A stretch of 64,000 nt of DNA, taken from MWBF01 sp040772005 (lineage in GTDB: Bacteria; Chloroflexota; Anaerolineae; CG2-30-64-16). Positions 44,116 through 53,074 of this stretch are shown here, piece after piece. Both the position numbers and the translations under genes were made by a program. The notes under the pieces were generated by a model, which was not told the DNA's origin, did no database searches, and was given only the letters and a program-made list of their open reading frames with translations. The stretch is from positions 496,001 through 560,000 of the forward strand of contig JAXGYZ010000002.1 of assembly GCA_040772005.1 (NCBI GenBank), in the 5' to 3' direction. Numbering within the stretch: the stretch's first letter is position 1; every line of letters starts with the position of its first letter.

Positions 44116-44238
44116 GAGTAGCGTAGGGCCTTGTGCCCGTCCCAACGCCCACGAGGGGCTATGCTACGGCCCATCGAATCAGCCTTGACGGACTACTAGC
44201 CCGTTGTGGGCGTCCTAACGGGCACAAGGCTAGGCTAC
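44116..44238. repeat. Long imperfect inverted repeat
   Basis: Left arm about 44118-44166 and right arm about 44192-44237, sharing blocks CCTTGTGCCCGT, ACGCCCAC and GGGCTA in inverse order. It fills the gap between the GH106-like gene and the lipoprotein gene. Next to it (44010-44040) is ACCACGGAATACACGGACCACG, a remnant of another dispersed repeat type. Confidence 0.65.
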
Positions 44239-44258
44239 ACAAGTATCCAGATAGGCTC

Positions 44259-45131
44259 CTAATAGCGCCGCCACGTCCCGTCGCCGTGGAGCGCCAGCAG
44301 GACCGGCGCGAAGGACGGTTCCTGCGCCATGTTGTACAGGTTGTCGCCGCAGAAGGCGACCGTGTTGCTCTTGACGATCACCCCGCGCTCGAACTCCTGC
44401 CGGGTGACGCAGATGCCCTTCTCCTGCTCCGTGGCCCAGCCGATGTCGCTGTCAGGGCCGCCCAGCTTGCCGAACCAGACGAAGCCGAAGCCGCGGATCG
44501 GTTCAAGCTGCCCGGCCGGCGGGGTCAGCCCGCGGCCTTCCGGGAAGCTGTTGTCCCAGCGCCAGGCGTCGCCGCCGGTCTCGTAGCTGCCCTGCAGCTT
44601 ATCATCGCCCGCGAAGGTGAGCGCGTACGTCCAATCCCGGTCCGACCGCCAGAACATATAGCCGCGGGCGAACGGCTGCCACGCGGCCCAGATGACCTCG
44701 GCAGCCGCGGTCGGACAGCCCAGCTTCTCCCGATCCCACGCGGGCGCGAGTTCCGCCCCGACGCTGACGGCACAGTCCGGTGCGGGCGTGGAGGTGCCGG
44801 CAGGCGGCCGGGTGAGCGTGACGGCCGGCGGCGGCGGGGGCAGCTCGGCGGTGGCAGGTGCAGTTGCGGTCATCGGCATGGGTAGCTCGGCGGTGGCCGT
44901 GGCCGCCATCATCTCCGTGGCGGTCGCCGTGGCTGCCGGGGTGGGTGAGGCTGCGGCCGCGGCCTCAGCGGTTTGCGTGGCCCAGGTCTGTGCCAGGGCC
45001 ACAGCGAGTTCCTCTACATCTATAGTGGGCGCCGGTGCGGGCGCAGGCGTGCAGGCTGCCAGGCCGGCGAGCAGGACCAGTCCGAGTGTCAGGGCCGCAG
45101 TGCGGCTTAGTGTGCGTGTGAATAGGCGCAT
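44259..45131 (-). CDS. Secreted lipoprotein with Ala/Thr/Pro linker
   Basis: 290 aa from the ATG at 45131. Lipoprotein signal peptide with lipobox LAAC (Cys27). A Thr/Ala/Pro-rich spacer (residues ~30-115) leads to a compact C-terminal domain of ~170 residues with many Trp (AAWQPFARGYMFWRSDRDWTY, GFGFVWFGKLGG) and three Cys, two of them in GICVTRQEF and VAFCGDN. I do not recognise the domain by name. Related proteins in Chloroflexota are usually surface-exposed. It has no operon partners. Confidence 0.72.
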   Translation of the reverse strand: MRLFTRTLSRTAALTLGLVLLAGLAACTPAPAPAPTIDVEELAVALAQTWATQTAEAAAAASPTPAATATATEMMAATATAELPMPMTATAPATAELPPPPPAVTLTRPPAGTSTPAPDCAVSVGAELAPAWDREKLGCPTAAAEVIWAAWQPFARGYMFWRSDRDWTYALTFAGDDKLQGSYETGGDAWRWDNSFPEGRGLTPPAGQLEPIRGFGFVWFGKLGGPDSDIGWATEQEKGICVTRQEFERGVIVKSNTVAFCGDNLYNMAQEPSFAPVLLALHGDGTWRRY

Positions 45132-45246
45132 GATGCACCCCCTTTCGTTTGGGTTCGCATTGCCTCCTGCCAGGGCACTATAGCATCGACCGGCGGATGC
45201 GTCAACGCGATGGGGGATGTGGTCGCCCTCGGAAGCGTCTCTTGCT

Positions 45247-45347
45247 GGGCGCGTACGCGGCCATCGCGAATAATCGAATGAGCCCGCGAATACGAGAATC
45301 CGGCCGCCGCGGCGCGCACCATTCGCGTATTCGCGATGGCCGCGCCC
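45247..45347. mobile_element. Diverged relative of the 170-bp MITE-like element
   Basis: About 101 bp with ends GGGCGCG..CGGCCATCGCGAATAA..CGAAT and the inverse ATTCGCGTATTCGCGATGGCCGCGCCC pattern. It shares CGGCCATCGCG-ATAA-CGAATG and ATTCGCGTAT with the copies at 7.1 and 37.4 kb but is shorter and diverged. Confidence 0.6.
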
Positions 45348-45360
45348 GAGGGGTGGGGAC

Positions 45361-45393
45361 CCGTAGAGACGCTCCACCGGAGCGTCTCTACGG
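45361..45393. terminator. Perfect 15-bp hairpin after the metzincin-like gene
   Basis: CCGTAGAGACGCTCC (45361-45375), loop ACC, complement (45379-45393). It lies 12 bp beyond the stop of the gene that ends at 45405. No U-run. Confidence 0.55.
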
Positions 45394-45404
45394 TAGTGTG
45401 CCCG

Positions 45405-48404
45405 TTAGCGGGTAGTCAAGGGAAGATAGACGTTCGGCACATCCACGTCGATGTAGAGCGTGATGGTGGCTTCGGTCGTCTGGCCGGCCGCGTCGGTGGC
45501 GGCCAGCGTGATCCGGTGAACACCCGCGGTCAGCCCTTCGGCGAGCAGCTCCGGCCCCGTGCCGAGCGCGCCGTTGAGGTTCGAGCGCCAGCTCAGGCGG
45601 CCCTCGGCCAGCGGCCCGTCCTCCAGGTCGGTCGCCAGGCCCTCCAGGACGACCGGCTGGCCCGCGGCGGCGTGCGCACCCGTCCTGGGGCTGCGGATGA
45701 CGGCCAGCGGCGCGCTATTCCCGACGGTGAACGTCCCGTCGGAGTCATCCTGCGTCGTCAGGAAGCCGTCGTTGGCGATGACGCGCAGCCGGCCCGCAGT
45801 CGAGCCGGGCAGGCCGAGCGGGTCGGGCAGGGTGTAGCTGTCGCCGGTCTGAGCCAGCGCGACGAGGCGCCAGGTCTGGCCGTCGTCCGGGCTGTACTGC
45901 AGCGTGAAGTTCAGCGCGTCACCGTCCGCATCGCCGGCCGACCAGCGCACCACATCGCCGGCCCGCAGCTCGCCGCCGCCGTTGGGCGTGAGGAGCCGGA
46001 CCGCCGGCGCGTTGGCGCTGACGCGGCGCTCGGCCAGAACGGTCTCGCCCCGGCGCACCTGCACCGCCGCAACCCCCTGGGCCAGCGGGACCAGCTCGAG
46101 GAAGTGCTGCGTCGTGCCGTCGCCGTCATCGTTCGCGAGGAACAGCTCCTGCGCGTGGAGCACGCTGCCGTCCCCGGCTACCTGGACGAGCAGGTAGGCG
46201 GGGTCTGCGTCGAGGCCGAACGCGGCGGCATAGCCCAGCTTTTCGGCCGCGGCCGCAACGGTGTCCTCGCCCGGCGTGTCCGTCTGGAAGACGCCCGTCC
46301 ATGTCACCGTGTCGTTGGTCAGGTCCAGCACGCCGCCGGCCAGCAGATAGCGCGTGGCCGCCTGCAGCGCCGCGAGCTGCGCCGGGTCGGCGTAGGCCAG
46401 CGGGTCGGCCATGACGGCCTGCTCGAGCTGCTCCTGCACGCCGGCGACCGCGGCCGAGAGGCACGGGATCAGGACGCCGTAGGTCGGCAGCAGCTTGCAG
46501 TATTCGTAGTCCGAGATCCAGCGCGGGCGTTGATAGCCCATCAGCGGGAAGGCGCGGTTGGGCGAGGCCGCGGTGGGGTCATTGCTCAACGCGGTCGGCG
46601 CGGCCAGGCCCCACAGGTTGTAGAGCACATCGAACCCGTACATGCCATCCGCACCGGGGCCCGAGAGCCGGCAGTTGGGGAAGGGGTACGGGTAGTTCGG
46701 GTCGGTGGAGCCGCCGTCCGACTCAGAGCCGCTGCAGTTCATGTGGCGCAGCCCCTTGTTGTGGCCGAGTTCGTGCGCCATCGTGTTGCCGCCGGTCAGG
46801 TACCAGTCGGGCCACCCGCTGTTCGAGTTGATCATCTTGGCCCACGAGTTGCGGCCCGGCCGGTTGCCCATGCCCAGCCCGCCGTCCGTGTTCAGATCCG
46901 GGTGCACCATGCCCTGGTAATAGGTGGCGGGCGCGGGGTCGCTCGTGAACGCGTTCGCCAGTTCCACCAGACCGAGAATCGCGGACCGGCCGCCGTCCGT
47001 GGCCGGGTTGGGATTCATCAGCGGGAAAGAGAACGCGTTGGGGATATACCACCAGTTGATGTCCGCCGTGGGATGGAACCGCAGGACGTTGTCGAGTAGA
47101 TCGGTGAAGCTCGGGTTGGTGGCATAGTAAATGCGGGGCGAGAGGTTTGTATTGCCGCCCGGATACAGCTTCAGCGGCACCATGACCAGGTTGAGCTTGT
47201 TGGCGGGCAGGAAGAAGACGTTACGCGTCAGCGTGTTGTTGCTCTCGTTGGTCTCCGGCACGGTGTTGTTGTAGTCCACCTCCACGCGCAACTGGACGCC
47301 GCCGCTGCGCCAGTTCGAGGGTACGTAGAACCAGAAGCTGTCGTTCGTGTTGACGCGATCGCCGCCGCTTGCGCGCGCGGTGATGGGCTGATTGTTCGCG
47401 AACCGGGGCGAGCCGCTCAACTCGATGCCGTTGCGGTACGCGCGCAGCCGGGCACGCACGTTGGCGACCGTGCCCGTGTTGGTCTTGACGTACGCGCGCA
47501 CGAGGGTGCGGCGGTCCGCGACGAGCGGGATGCTGTTCGCCAGGTCCTGGATGCCCTGCGTCACCTCGATGCCCGTGATGCTCAGGTCCACCGTCGGCGC
47601 GGGCGTCCGCGTCGGCGTGCGCGTCGGGGTGCGGGTGGGGGTGCGGGTCGGCGTCCGCGTCGGCGTGCGCGTGGCCGTCGGAGTGCGCGTCGGCGTGGCT
47701 GTCACTCTGACCGTGGCAGTCGGCGTGCTGGTCGGTCGCGGGGTCACCGTAAAGGTCGGCGTGTTGGTCGGCGTCCGGGTCGGCGTGCTCGTCGGGCGGA
47801 CGTCCGGCGCGAAGAGGAGGTCATCGATGGATTCCGGCAGGTAGGTCTTGCCGTAATCCACGTGAATCTGTGCGATGTGGCCCGGCGCATGGTAGAGGCC
47901 GATGAACAGAGTGTGCGGCTCAGGCACATAGGTCCGGCTGACCAGGCAGATGAAGTTGCCCTTCTCGTCGTAGGCAGTCAGCATGACCTCGAGGCGCTCG
48001 GACTCGCCGTTGCCCACCCACAGGCCGGCGTGCGTCTTGGGCGTGTCGAAGGCGATGCGCATGGGGATGCCGTAGCTGTCGGCCGGCGCGATGGGCTCGT
48101 TGAGCGCCACGTTCGGCTGCGAGTGCGCCTTGTCCGGCTCCTTGCCGTAGGCGATCGCGCGGGCGGTGCGGCTGTCCTCGAACCGGACGCCGAAGGCCGC
48201 GGCATAGGTGTTGCCGATCACCGCGCCGTTGGTGAGCTTGTCGAAGTCGATGATGCCGGGCGCGGGGATTCTCCCCGGGTCCGTGAGCAGCGTGCAGGCG
48301 GTCTGCGCGGCGGGCGCCGCGGCGACGGGTCGTGGCAGCACGACGGCTGCTGCAAGAAGTATCAACAGCAGGGCACATGCCGTCAGGTTGCACAGACGGG
48401 GCAT
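45405..48404 (-). CDS. Secreted metzincin-like protein with CARDB and Ig-like domains
   Basis: 999 aa. Signal peptide (LTACALLLILLAAAVVLPRPVAAAP). An N-terminal beta domain is followed by a long TPTRTPT linker (roughly residues 200-275), a CARDB-like domain (VTQGIQD...VRVEVDYNNTVPETNESNN), and a zinc-protease region with HELGHNKGLRH at residues 544-554. This is a perfect HExxHxxGxxH metzincin motif. C-terminal Ig/PKD-like domains end in VDVPNVYLPLTTR, a YLPL-type tail seen on secreted proteins of this phylum. Proteolysis outside the cell is inferred from the motif; the Met-turn was not located with certainty. Confidence 0.8.
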   Translation of the reverse strand: MPRLCNLTACALLLILLAAAVVLPRPVAAAPAAQTACTLLTDPGRIPAPGIIDFDKLTNGAVIGNTYAAAFGVRFEDSRTARAIAYGKEPDKAHSQPNVALNEPIAPADSYGIPMRIAFDTPKTHAGLWVGNGESERLEVMLTAYDEKGNFICLVSRTYVPEPHTLFIGLYHAPGHIAQIHVDYGKTYLPESIDDLLFAPDVRPTSTPTRTPTNTPTFTVTPRPTSTPTATVRVTATPTRTPTATRTPTRTPTRTPTRTPTRTPTRTPAPTVDLSITGIEVTQGIQDLANSIPLVADRRTLVRAYVKTNTGTVANVRARLRAYRNGIELSGSPRFANNQPITARASGGDRVNTNDSFWFYVPSNWRSGGVQLRVEVDYNNTVPETNESNNTLTRNVFFLPANKLNLVMVPLKLYPGGNTNLSPRIYYATNPSFTDLLDNVLRFHPTADINWWYIPNAFSFPLMNPNPATDGGRSAILGLVELANAFTSDPAPATYYQGMVHPDLNTDGGLGMGNRPGRNSWAKMINSNSGWPDWYLTGGNTMAHELGHNKGLRHMNCSGSESDGGSTDPNYPYPFPNCRLSGPGADGMYGFDVLYNLWGLAAPTALSNDPTAASPNRAFPLMGYQRPRWISDYEYCKLLPTYGVLIPCLSAAVAGVQEQLEQAVMADPLAYADPAQLAALQAATRYLLAGGVLDLTNDTVTWTGVFQTDTPGEDTVAAAAEKLGYAAAFGLDADPAYLLVQVAGDGSVLHAQELFLANDDGDGTTQHFLELVPLAQGVAAVQVRRGETVLAERRVSANAPAVRLLTPNGGGELRAGDVVRWSAGDADGDALNFTLQYSPDDGQTWRLVALAQTGDSYTLPDPLGLPGSTAGRLRVIANDGFLTTQDDSDGTFTVGNSAPLAVIRSPRTGAHAAAGQPVVLEGLATDLEDGPLAEGRLSWRSNLNGALGTGPELLAEGLTAGVHRITLAATDAAGQTTEATITLYIDVDVPNVYLPLTTR

Positions 48405-48478
48405 TCAGGTCTCCTTTGGGTGCAAGATGGCGGTCGTCAGGGTGCGGCTGCTGGCAGACAGGCCGCAAACAGAGCGCA

Positions 48479-48508
48479 ACTATAGCATATGATATGCATA
48501 AATATCAA
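48479..48508 (-). promoter_or_regulatory. Promoter of the metzincin-like gene with palindrome in the spacer
   Basis: Minus-strand TTGATA (48508-48503), 18 bp, TATAGT (48484-48479). The spacer contains GCATATGATATGC (48485-48497), a near-perfect palindrome suitable for a dimeric regulator. Confidence 0.5.
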
Positions 48509-48541
48509 TCCGATCGAAGCCGTATGTTATTTCAAATACTC

Positions 48542-48569
48542 TTGCCTCATCACCAGCATGTGATATACT
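48542..48569 (+). promoter_or_regulatory. Promoter of the GAF-PAS histidine kinase
   Basis: TTGCCT (48542-48547), 16 bp, TATACT (48564-48569) with an extended TGA. The leader is about 170 nt. It is divergent from the metzincin-like promoter. Confidence 0.5.
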
Positions 48570-48746
48570 ATCGATCAGTGGTTTTCTCCGGGCCATCTGA
48601 AAGGGATGTAGTCATGCGCTCGCTTACCCGATTTGCCTCTCGACTCCGGCTACATCTGGAATTCCTGCTCGACCGGTTTCCATATATCCTCGGCGGACAA
48701 ATGGAGACAAAACGCAGCGTTGCTTGCATTTAGGAAGGGTGCACTA

Positions 48747-51746
48747 ATGGAATCCAGGGTTCATCCCTTTCCGGAAGACATCCTCGCGGCGTGGCAGCGC
48801 AGCGTCGATCTGGTCGTGCGCCTGACAGGTGCACGCGTGGGCCTCATCATGAAGATCAGCGGGGAAGACATCGAGGTCTTTGTTTCCAGCTCGACCGAAA
48901 ACAATCCGTATGTTGTCGGTGACAGAGAACGGCTTGTCGGGTCAGGTCTTTATTGCGAAGCGGTGATTGCCAGCCAGGAAATGCTTGCGGTGTCTGACGC
49001 CCTGAGTTCGGAGCGGTGGAAGAATAACCCGGATATCAAACACAATATGGTGTCCTATCTGGGCTTTCCCATCCGATCGGGCGACGGCCGGCCATTCGGG
49101 ACCATCTGTCTGCTCGACGACAAAGCAAACGCGCACCATCGCGACGCTATAGAACTCATGGAGAAGATGCGTGATCTGATCGAGAGCCATCTGAAGCTCA
49201 AGGAAACAGCAGAAGACCTGGACAAACTGGTACAGGAGCGCACGCGCGATCTGCAGGCCGAGATTGCCGAACGGGCCGCGGCGCAGGAGGCGCTGGAGCG
49301 CAGCGAGGCCAGCCTGAAGGCGGCGGAGCGCCTCGCACGGCTGGGGAGCTGGGAGCGCGATCTGGTCGGACAGGATCTGTATGTGTCCGAAGGACTCTAT
49401 CGCATCCTGGGCCTTGATCCCGCACTGCCGCCGTGGGAGGCCTATGCAGCCGCCTGGGAGGGCGTACATCCGGACGATGTCGCGGCGACCCGGACCGCGA
49501 TCGCGCGTACAGAACTGGTCGCGGAGTCCCAGGAATTCACTTTCCGTTATCAACTGCCCTCGGGCAAGACGTGCGTGCTCGAGGTGCTGACCGAGCCGCT
49601 GTGTGACGCGAGCGGTAAGGTCGTGCGCCTGCGCGCCACGGCCCGTGACATCACCGCGCAGGCGCAAGCGGTGGCTGCCCTGGAGCGCAGCGAGGCCAGC
49701 CTGCGGGCCGCGGGACGCCTCGCGCGGCTGGGGAGCTGGGAGCGCGATCTGAGCACGGGTCAATACTTCTTTTCCGAGGAGATGTATCGCATTTTTGGCC
49801 TGGAGCCGCAGGATTCTGACACAATATCGGATCGCTTCTGGAGTATCTTGCACCGCGATGATCAGGACACCGCCTATGCCGTCTTCAAAGCGGTCGTCGA
49901 GACCGGCACGCCCCAAGAAGCCACCCACCGGATCATCCCGCCTTCAGGCGAACCGCGCATGGTGCGGGCCCTGACACAACTGGTGCATGACGAAGATGGG
50001 CGGCCTGCGCTGGTGCAGGGCACCGTGCAGGACATCACCGAGCAGGAACAGACCAGGTCTGCGCTCGCCCAACGCGTCGAGGAGCTATCCATCCTGGGAA
50101 AACTGGGCCATCTCGTGAGCTTCCGCCATCCGCTGGGCGAGATCATCCAGACCTACCTGGACCGTTTGCTTGAGCTGGCGGATGTCGATCTGGCCCAGAT
50201 ATTCTTGCTGCGCGAGGGACGCCTGCATCTGGCGGGCAGCAAGGGGAAACTGCCCAGGGGTGGGGCCGTTCAGGTTCCGGTGCTGGGTGCTGGCGAGTGC
50301 CTGTGCGGCACGGCGGCTGCGGCAGGGCAGACGGTGTATGTGCGCGATATCGAGGGCGATCGGCGATGCACCCGCACCGACTGCCATGCCAACGGCCTGC
50401 ATTCGCTGGTCGCGTTACCCATGCACGACGGCGAGGAGGTCTTCGGCGTATTGGCCCTCGGCGCCAGCGCGACCGACGCTTTTGCTGGCCGGATGGGATT
50501 CTTGGAGACCATGGTCGATCTCGTGGCCGGCCGCCTGCAAAATGTGCTGTTCTACCAGGCAACGCAGGATCGTGCGGCGGGGCTGAAAGAGACCGTGGCG
50601 GAGCGGACGCGGGAGCTGCAAGCGGAACGCGATCGGACCCAGGCCATCCTGGAAACGGTGGGCGAATCGGTGATCGTCTTAGACCCGGACGGCTGTGTGT
50701 TGTATGCCAACCCCGCAACCCTGCAACTGACCGGCGCCGCGCGCGACGAGGTTTTGGGCCAGACTTTGTGGCAGCGGTGGTCCAGCCCGACGGCCAGCGA
50801 GATCTGGCTCCGTGCACAGCAGGCGCTGGCGGCCGGGCAATCATGGCATGGCGAGACCAGCGGACAGCGCAAGGATGGGACACGCTATGAGGCGGCATTG
50901 ACGGCCACCCCACTTTATGATGAGACCAACGTCACGGCGCCGTGCGGCAGCGTGTGGGTCCAGCGCGACATCACCGCGCTCAAAGAAGCCGAACGACTCA
51001 AGGACCGGTTTGTTTCCAACGTATCGCACGAGCTGCGCACCCCGGTTTCGGTCATCGGCCTGAGCTGTGACAACCTCGCAATCTTCGGCGACCGCCTGCC
51101 GGACAGCGACCGCAGCCAGATGCTGCAAGACATCCACGTGCAGGCCCATGCGTTGAGCACCCTGATTGAGGATATTCTGACGCTGTCGCAGATCGACAGC
51201 GGCCGCGCCCGGCAGCCCTGGTATGACATCGACCTGGCGCGCCTCGTGCGTGAGCAGGCCGAGCGCCAACGGCCTCTGGCAAAAGGGCGCTCCCAGGAAC
51301 TCAGGGTGTCTGCTGGCGGACCTGTTCCGGTGCGGGGCAGCGCGATCCAGTTGCAGCAGGTCGTGCGCAACTTGCTTGACAACGCCATCAAGTACACGCC
51401 GCAGGGTGGGCAGATCCGATGCACCTGTGAAATCCGAGCCGGCACAGTGGACGACCCGGCGTCTTCGTTCGCAGCCTCAGAGCCGGACCCGCGCACCTGG
51501 GCGGTCATCGAGGTCAGCGATAACGGGATCGGGATGCCGGCGGAGGCCATCCCCTTGCTTTTTGAGCGGTTTTATCGGGTACACGAGGAAAGCGAGGTGC
51601 CGGGCACGGGCCTGGGCCTGCCGATCGCACGCGAACTCACGGTGATGCACGGCGGTTTCATTACCGTGGCTTCCACGCCTGGCGAGGGAAGCACATTCAC
51701 AGTCTATCTGCCCCTGCACGACCGGCAGGGCGCGGGGACCGTATAA
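48747..51746 (+). CDS. GAF-PAS-PAS-GAF-PAS histidine kinase
   Basis: 999 aa from the ATG at 48747 (AGGAAGG upstream). Order: GAF (to ~150), coiled coil (LVQERTRDLQAEIAERAAAQEAL), two PAS domains introduced by the near-identical LERSEASLKAAERLARLGSW and LERSEASLRAAGRLARLGSW, a second GAF (~450-600) with CxxxxC-type cysteines (ECLCGTAA), a third PAS, HisKA with His761 in VSNVSHELRTP, and HATPase_c (NLLDNAIKYTP, DNGIGMP, GTGLGLPI). No membrane segment. It pairs with the response regulator 234 bp downstream. Confidence 0.92.
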   Translation: MESRVHPFPEDILAAWQRSVDLVVRLTGARVGLIMKISGEDIEVFVSSSTENNPYVVGDRERLVGSGLYCEAVIASQEMLAVSDALSSERWKNNPDIKHNMVSYLGFPIRSGDGRPFGTICLLDDKANAHHRDAIELMEKMRDLIESHLKLKETAEDLDKLVQERTRDLQAEIAERAAAQEALERSEASLKAAERLARLGSWERDLVGQDLYVSEGLYRILGLDPALPPWEAYAAAWEGVHPDDVAATRTAIARTELVAESQEFTFRYQLPSGKTCVLEVLTEPLCDASGKVVRLRATARDITAQAQAVAALERSEASLRAAGRLARLGSWERDLSTGQYFFSEEMYRIFGLEPQDSDTISDRFWSILHRDDQDTAYAVFKAVVETGTPQEATHRIIPPSGEPRMVRALTQLVHDEDGRPALVQGTVQDITEQEQTRSALAQRVEELSILGKLGHLVSFRHPLGEIIQTYLDRLLELADVDLAQIFLLREGRLHLAGSKGKLPRGGAVQVPVLGAGECLCGTAAAAGQTVYVRDIEGDRRCTRTDCHANGLHSLVALPMHDGEEVFGVLALGASATDAFAGRMGFLETMVDLVAGRLQNVLFYQATQDRAAGLKETVAERTRELQAERDRTQAILETVGESVIVLDPDGCVLYANPATLQLTGAARDEVLGQTLWQRWSSPTASEIWLRAQQALAAGQSWHGETSGQRKDGTRYEAALTATPLYDETNVTAPCGSVWVQRDITALKEAERLKDRFVSNVSHELRTPVSVIGLSCDNLAIFGDRLPDSDRSQMLQDIHVQAHALSTLIEDILTLSQIDSGRARQPWYDIDLARLVREQAERQRPLAKGRSQELRVSAGGPVPVRGSAIQLQQVVRNLLDNAIKYTPQGGQIRCTCEIRAGTVDDPASSFAASEPDPRTWAVIEVSDNGIGMPAEAIPLLFERFYRVHEESEVPGTGLGLPIARELTVMHGGFITVASTPGEGSTFTVYLPLHDRQGAGTV

Positions 51747-51780
51747 GTGCAACCACAGAAAGAGTGACTGATGCCGCAGG

Positions 51781-51887
51781 CTTCCTTCGACTCCGGCCCT
51801 ACCGGGCCTCCGCTCAGGATGCCTGCCGGCGCCTGGAAGGCGCATCCTGAGCGGAGCAGGGCGCGTGCCCTGCGCAGTCGAAGGAGC
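51781..51887. repeat. CTTCGACT...GCTCAGGATGC palindrome between kinase and regulator
   Basis: Arms 51781-51822 and 51842-51887 are inverted copies, each with its own small inner hairpin (GGCCC/GGGCC type). It is the same family as the element inside the GT2 gene at 19292-19429. Confidence 0.75.
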
Positions 51888-51980
51888 GCCGTGATCCGAC
51901 AACATCACCGTGGTTGTACTCAGGATGCTTTCGCCACAATCTGAAACGTACACGACCGAATGACAGAACAGGAGCAAAGG

Positions 51981-52760
51981 ATGGCAGCCGTTATCCTGGT
52001 GGTTGAGGATCAGCCGGCCATGCAGCGGAACATCCGCGTGGGGTTGACCATGGCGGGGTATGAGGTCGTCACTGCCGCGGATGGGGTCGAGGCCCTGGCA
52101 GTGCTCGGCGCACAGCCCGTGGATCTGATCCTGGCCGATATTGCCATGCCGCGCATGAACGGCTATCAGCTCTACGAAGCGCTGCGCGACAATCCCCGCT
52201 GGGCGCTCATTCCGTTTGTCTTCATCTCGGCCCGCGCACTGGACAGCGATGTGCGCTTCGGCAAGTCGCTGGGTGTGGATGACTATCTCATCAAGCCCTT
52301 TCAGCTCGAAGACCTGCTGGCGATTGTCGCGGGGCGGCTGCGTCGCGCGCAGGAGTTGGCTCGCGCGGTCGGCAAGCCGGAGCCCCTGATCCCATCCCCG
52401 TCCGCCCGCGCTGCGCCTGCCGCGGCGCAGGTCGCAGACGAGTTTCTGACCGCCGGCCCCATCCGCATGCATCCCCGCCAGCACCGCGTCTGGCGAGACG
52501 GCGCGCCGGTCGAACTCGCGCCCAGCGAGTTCGCATTCCTCGAATATCTGCTCCGCCGGCCCGGGCAGGCCGTGCCGCTGACCGAGCTGTGCAAGGTGAC
52601 GCACGGCCTCGAGACGACCCCGGCGGAGGCGGGCAGCCTGCTCTATCCCCTGGTGCGCTCGCTGCGCCGGCGGCTGGGCAACCCGGCGGGCCAGATGGGC
52701 TGCATCGAATCGGTGCGCGGCATCGGCTACCGGCTGGTCGTGCCGGAGGAGCCATCCTGA
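51981..52760 (+). CDS. Response regulator with winged-helix output domain
   Basis: 259 aa from the ATG at 51981 (AGGAG eight bases upstream). Receiver with E9-D10 pocket, phospho-acceptor D53 in ILADIAMPRMNG, and K in DYLIKPF. An Ala/Pro linker leads to an OmpR-type DNA-binding domain (VELAPSEFAFLEYLLRRPGQAV, VRSLRRRLG, IESVRGIGYRLV). It is the likely output partner of the upstream kinase. Targets may include the surface-protein genes that follow. Confidence 0.92.
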   Translation: MAAVILVVEDQPAMQRNIRVGLTMAGYEVVTAADGVEALAVLGAQPVDLILADIAMPRMNGYQLYEALRDNPRWALIPFVFISARALDSDVRFGKSLGVDDYLIKPFQLEDLLAIVAGRLRRAQELARAVGKPEPLIPSPSARAAPAAAQVADEFLTAGPIRMHPRQHRVWRDGAPVELAPSEFAFLEYLLRRPGQAVPLTELCKVTHGLETTPAEAGSLLYPLVRSLRRRLGNPAGQMGCIESVRGIGYRLVVPEEPS

Positions 52761-52793
52761 CCGGTCCCGAGGCCGACTAAGCAGAGCTGCTTC

Positions 52794-52821
52794 GCCGCCG
52801 GACGTGCGTCCGGCGGTTTTT
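52794..52821 (+). terminator. Response regulator terminator
   Basis: CCGCCGGAC/GTCCGGCGG stem (52795-52803 with 52808-52816) followed by TTTTT. Confidence 0.85.
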
Positions 52822-53074
52822 ATACCGCAGCACTGCGAAAGTTAAATGGCATTCAAGTGTTTAGCACTATAATATGCCAAAGTTGCAGGAAGCCTCCAGA
52901 AAGTTCACGGACATCCTCCATTTACCTGACCTTCAACTCCTTATATAGTGGCTTATGACTTGAAGTATCTGTGCTCTGCCCCCCCGCGATCATACACCGA
53001 CCCTGAGGGGGCGTTTGCCGCGTGGTTTGGTCATCCGCTAATGTGTGCATCTTTACTCTGAAGTCAGGCCAGCA
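52822..53074 (+). promoter_or_regulatory. Gene-free stretch with a TATAAT box
   Basis: Contains TATAAT at 52868-52873 without a good -35 partner, then about 200 bp with nothing I recognise before the degenerate receiver gene. The leader would be unusually long. Confidence 0.3.

Noticed and set aside
47585..47800. Tandem DNA repeat within the metzincin-like gene
   Set aside because: It is the coding sequence of an ordinary TPTRTPT low-complexity linker.
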